The notes under the pieces were generated by a model, which saw nothing but the letters and a program-made list of their open reading frames with translations, was not told where the DNA came from and did not search any database. DNA of 64,000 bases, taken from contig NC_008554.1 in NCBI RefSeq assembly GCF_000014965.1, positions 2,406,001 to 2,470,000 of the forward strand, given 5' to 3'. Of this stretch, positions 61,468-64,000 are shown in pieces. Each line of letters opens with the position of its first letter. Position 1 is the first letter of the stretch. The position numbers were made by a program, and so were the translations under genes. This DNA is from Syntrophobacter fumaroxidans MPOB. GTDB lineage: Bacteria; Desulfobacterota; Syntrophobacteria; Syntrophobacterales; Syntrophobacteraceae.

Positions 61468-62781
61468 CTACACCTGGAGTTGGAAAACGACCATGTCGCC
61501 CTCTGCGGCATACGGCAGCAGGAGGCGAGGCACGAATCCACGGGCCAGAACGTGCGGGGTGAAGACAGCCTGCCAGGACTGCCCGAGATCAAGCGCGAAA
61601 AAAACGTCCCGGAGCCCCTCGCAGCGCAGGAGCGCAACGTGGCCGGCGACGTTCTCACCCGCATCCCGGCCCGGCCAGACCGGCTTCAGGGTCACGGTCT
61701 TTTGCGGCCGGTCGAAATCGGCGGAAAGAAGCGAATGTGCGTTCGCGGTTTCCCCTTCGTCGCGCACCATTCGGACCTCGCGGGGCAGAACGAGCCGCTT
61801 GAATTCGCCGCGGACGAACTCTTCCAGCTCGGGGTGCACCCACGCCACGGCGCCCGGGTCTTCGTGCATGAGCCGAAACCACGCGCGTTGTTCCAGCACG
61901 GTACCGTCTTCGGAGAGCAGCGGGATGCCGCCCAGGGGCTCGAAGTACTCCTGAGGAAAATCGGGCGGCGGACAACGGTTCAACAACCCCACGGCCGGCG
62001 TCCGGGCAATGGTGCTTATGGCGGCGTCGAGCAGAGCGTTCCGCATCCGGGTGTTCGGTTCCTGCTCAAAGACATAGGGACCGTAGAATTCCACGGTTTT
62101 CGATCCCGCCCAACACCACAGGATGCCGCCGCCGATTTCGCCCGCGGGCCCGAGTGCCGCGAGGGCATGGTATTCGCCGCCGCCCACCATGTCCACGAGC
62201 TTGCCCGGGTAATCGAAGAATCCGGGAAGACCCTCACGGCGGTAATACTTTCCCGTGAGGAGCGCGAGAACCTTCAGTTCGTCCCGTTCCGGCGGGCGAA
62301 TCGAAAACTGCTGCAGAGGCCGGCTCGAAAGCGGGATGTCCGCCTCGGTCTTCGGATAGGCTTTTTCCTTGATGAGCGTGAGGCGCAACCCGCGCTCGCG
62401 TGCATGAGTCACATTCAACCGGTCCACGGCTCTGGACGCCAGCACCAGTCCCATCTCGTCCTCACAGCGATCGTCCGCGGGCGACACTTTGGCGGTGAGG
62501 TTGAACGCGCGCACGTCGAAGTCCACCGCCGGAAAAGAAAAGTCCGCACGGACGTAGTGGCCGTGAGTCCGACACCGGACCCTGACCTCGCCCCCCTTTG
62601 CCCCCATGACGCCGCACAGGTGCGTGAAGATCTCTTCCGCGGCGAGCGTCAGCCCGAGGGCCTCCTTCTTCCCAAGTCCGAAGGCGCCGGCGGACAGTTC
62701 CACGAAGGAAGTCACCAACGGCAGGAAAACCGCGTTCCCCCGCACTCTCAAGACAACAGCGTGAGTATGCTCCCGGTTCAA
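61468..62781 (-). CDS. RsbW-like ATPase domain fused to GNAT-like domain
   Basis: 437 aa from TTG 62781 (G-rich site just upstream); the start is uncertain. A frame to 62904 is rejected because the promoter at 62903-62930 overlaps it. N-terminal about 150 residues resemble the anti-sigma kinase ATP fold: LTLAAEEIFTHLCGVMG (N-box), DEMGLVLASRAVDRLN (G-box). The rest is like the GNAT-like gene of the same operon (GKYYRREGLPGFFDYPGKLV; GPAGEIGGGILW). Such fusions are seen in deltaproteobacteria next to aminotransferases and transporters. Neither substrate nor partner is known. First gene of the operon. Confidence 0.7.
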   Translation of the reverse strand: MNREHTHAVVLRVRGNAVFLPLVTSFVELSAGAFGLGKKEALGLTLAAEEIFTHLCGVMGAKGGEVRVRCRTHGHYVRADFSFPAVDFDVRAFNLTAKVSPADDRCEDEMGLVLASRAVDRLNVTHARERGLRLTLIKEKAYPKTEADIPLSSRPLQQFSIRPPERDELKVLALLTGKYYRREGLPGFFDYPGKLVDMVGGGEYHALAALGPAGEIGGGILWCWAGSKTVEFYGPYVFEQEPNTRMRNALLDAAISTIARTPAVGLLNRCPPPDFPQEYFEPLGGIPLLSEDGTVLEQRAWFRLMHEDPGAVAWVHPELEEFVRGEFKRLVLPREVRMVRDEGETANAHSLLSADFDRPQKTVTLKPVWPGRDAGENVAGHVALLRCEGLRDVFFALDLGQSWQAVFTPHVLARGFVPRLLLPYAAEGDMVVFQLQV

Positions 62782-62902
62782 TTCCCCCCCTTGCCGACGG
62801 TCGCACGGCAGCGGCGGACAAGAATGCGAATCCGCCCGCATCCGGGCCGCGGGCTGCACGAGGCCCCCGTCTTGACGTCGGCATCTCCTGATTCGGGCAC
62901 TC

Positions 62903-62930
62903 ACTATAGCCCAAGCTTTCGCCCAGTCAA
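62903..62930 (-). promoter_or_regulatory. Sigma-70 promoter of the seven-gene operon
   Basis: TTGACT (62925-62930 on the minus strand), 16-nt spacer, TATAGT (62903-62908). The predicted start near 62896 leaves a leader of about 115 nt to the TTG. Confidence 0.65.
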
Positions 62931-63031
62931 ATCAATAAGACGGTGCCCCGTGGGGATTCTCCGCGGGAGGTTCGGGGCATTGGAACCCCCGCTCCCGGGA
63001 TCGATTCCGCCCGCCTTCCAATCCGAACCGC

Positions 63032-63060
63032 TTGACGGAACCGATCTTACCCAAGATAAT
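63032..63060 (+). promoter_or_regulatory. Sigma-70 promoter of the small membrane protein gene
   Basis: TTGACG (63032-63037), 17-nt spacer, GATAAT (63055-63060), about 95 bp before the ATG at 63156. Confidence 0.68.
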
Positions 63061-63155
63061 GGTTCCCGGGAGAAAATCGGCCCGGGTGCAAGCCGTGAGG
63101 AGAACGGTCCGGGTGACCGGCCGAACACTCGGACTTCCGGAAAGGGGAACTCAGG

Positions 63156-63581
63156 ATGAACCTCGACACCGCAAGGAAGATCGTCATCGCGGTCATCGCC
63201 CTGCTGATCTTCCGCGAATTTGCTTCCTTCCTCGCGGCCGTGGCGGGAGCCGTCCCCGCCATGATCGGAGCCGTTCTCGTGCTCTCCGCCCAGCTGTTCT
63301 TCTCCAGGCTGGTCGGGAAAGGGCTGCGCCATTACGCCTACATACTCATTCCCACGCTGGTCTTCACCGCCGTCCCGGTTGGGCTCAAGGTCCGCCGTTT
63401 CCTCGGAATCGGCGGCCGTTCCTCCCTCGGCCTCCTGTGGGACATCACGCCCATGATGGTGGGGTTCGTGCTCCCGGTCCTCCTCCTCCTGATCGCCTGG
63501 TGGATTCTCGGCAAGCAGGGTCCGGGCGTATCGGAAGTCCGGCCCGAAAAGATCGTTAACACCGCCTCACCGCAGTCGTGA
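63156..63581 (+). CDS. Small integral membrane protein, hypothetical
   Basis: 141 aa. Four hydrophobic helices are visible: about 9-30 (VIAVIALLIFREFASFLAAV), 33-50, 60-78 (YAYILIPTLVFTAVPVGL) and 95-118 (MMVGFVLPVLLLLIAWWILG). The C-terminal 25 residues are soluble. No motif recognised. It has its own promoter and stands alone between the seven-gene operon and a metallo-beta-lactamase-fold gene. Confidence 0.72.
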   Translation: MNLDTARKIVIAVIALLIFREFASFLAAVAGAVPAMIGAVLVLSAQLFFSRLVGKGLRHYAYILIPTLVFTAVPVGLKVRRFLGIGGRSSLGLLWDITPMMVGFVLPVLLLLIAWWILGKQGPGVSEVRPEKIVNTASPQS

Positions 63582-63818
63582 GCCCAAGGAATCTGAGGCG
63601 CCCGGTTCCGCAGCCGTCATACCGCCATTCCCCCGCGTTCGTGAGGTGCAATCGGGTCCATCCCGCGGAAGGCCGTTGCGCCTTGGCCGGGAGGTGCAAC
63701 CGGGCACGCTCGATCGCCAGTCGACTCAAGAACCTGCCGTGTCGCGGCGCGGCCATTGTGCCTGGGCTGCCTGGATCGGCGCGTCGGATTCTCGTTTCCC
63801 GTATCCCGACCAAGGGGC

Positions 63819-64000
63819 TCAGCGCAGGGAGAAGCGGCCGTCCCGCTCACGCACGCTGCCCTCCCGGATCAGGCGAACCAGGTGCTTTGCCATCATGCCG
63901 CGCTCGCCCATGTCAAAAAAGAAGAGCGGAAGGCGCTCCTTCCCGTAGATGATCCGGCGATTGACGATCTCGTCCAGGGTTCTCGGCTCTTCTTCAAGAA
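63819..64000 (-). CDS. C-terminus of a metallo-beta-lactamase-fold protein (5' end outside window)
   Basis: 60 codons ending in TGA at 63819-63821. The segment EPRTLDEIVNRRIIYGKERL, then FFDMGERGMMAKHLVRLIRE and GSVRERDGRFSLR, matches the C-terminal winged-helix part found after the metallo-beta-lactamase domain in many MBL-fold hydrolases. The metal site lies outside the window, so the enzyme class cannot be checked. Too little is present for a substrate call. Confidence 0.6.
   Translation of the reverse strand, partial: LEEEPRTLDEIVNRRIIYGKERLPLFFFDMGERGMMAKHLVRLIREGSVRERDGRFSLR

Larger units (their letters stand above)
62782..63155. other. Divergent intergenic region with two promoters
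   Basis: 374 bp holding the minus-strand promoter of the seven-gene operon (62903-62930) and the plus-strand promoter of the small membrane protein gene (63032-63060). Nothing else seen. Confidence 0.6.

Overview
The window reads as chromosomal DNA of an anaerobic, GC-rich Deltaproteobacterium (Desulfobacterota) of the syntrophic or sulfate-reducing kind. This is inferred from gene content: a heterodisulfide-reductase/Flox electron-transfer cluster with three selenocysteine codons, a Wolinella-type diheme fumarate reductase, a corrinoid-protein reactivase, squalene-hopene cyclase and an ADP-forming acyl-CoA synthetase. Syntrophobacter is the genus I would expect, but no marker gene proves it. 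Most genes lie on the minus strand.

Region 1 (1-14.7 kb) is the metabolic centrepiece. A minus-strand cluster encodes two double-length HdrA proteins, two MvhD/FloxD-type proteins, FloxC-, FloxB- and FloxA-like subunits, and a single-chain HdrC-HdrB-type protein. Three of these genes contain an in-frame TGA exactly where a paralogue or the family has an iron-sulfur Cys. Each TGA is followed at about 17-22 nt by a hairpin of bacterial SECIS type. They are therefore annotated as full-length selenoproteins, not six broken genes. A perfect TTGTGA-N6-TCACAA palindrome (CRP/FNR/HcpR type) lies about 100 bp upstream of the first gene. The expected role is NAD(H)-linked, flavin-based electron bifurcation with a ferredoxin and a disulfide or thiol partner.

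Region 2 (15-32.5 kb) is mixed. It holds an M32 carboxypeptidase, a CpsB-like PHP phosphatase, an Ino1-like synthase with two TIM-barrel epimerases, the queuosine precursor operon queD-queE-queC and queF, an exported subtilisin, a TetR-squalene-hopene cyclase operon, a TolC-type outer-membrane protein and a corrinoid reactivase.

Region 3 (32.5-52.2 kb) starts with a repeat-rich gap. It continues with an L,D-transpeptidase, a membrane spermidine-synthase-like protein, an apparently exported AmmeMemoRadiSam pair, an acyltransferase, the fumarate reductase operon with a clear terminator, small metabolic genes, and HtrA next to a two-component system.

Region 4 (52.2-64 kb) has a second repeat cluster. 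It shares a 70-nt repeat and terminal inverted repeats with the 33-kb gap. A seven-gene minus-strand operon follows: an RsbW-like/GNAT-like fusion, an HisC-like aminotransferase, a GNAT-like protein, an MFS transporter and a three-subunit molybdenum hydroxylase. Its joint function is unknown. The window ends in the C-terminus of a metallo-beta-lactamase-fold protein.
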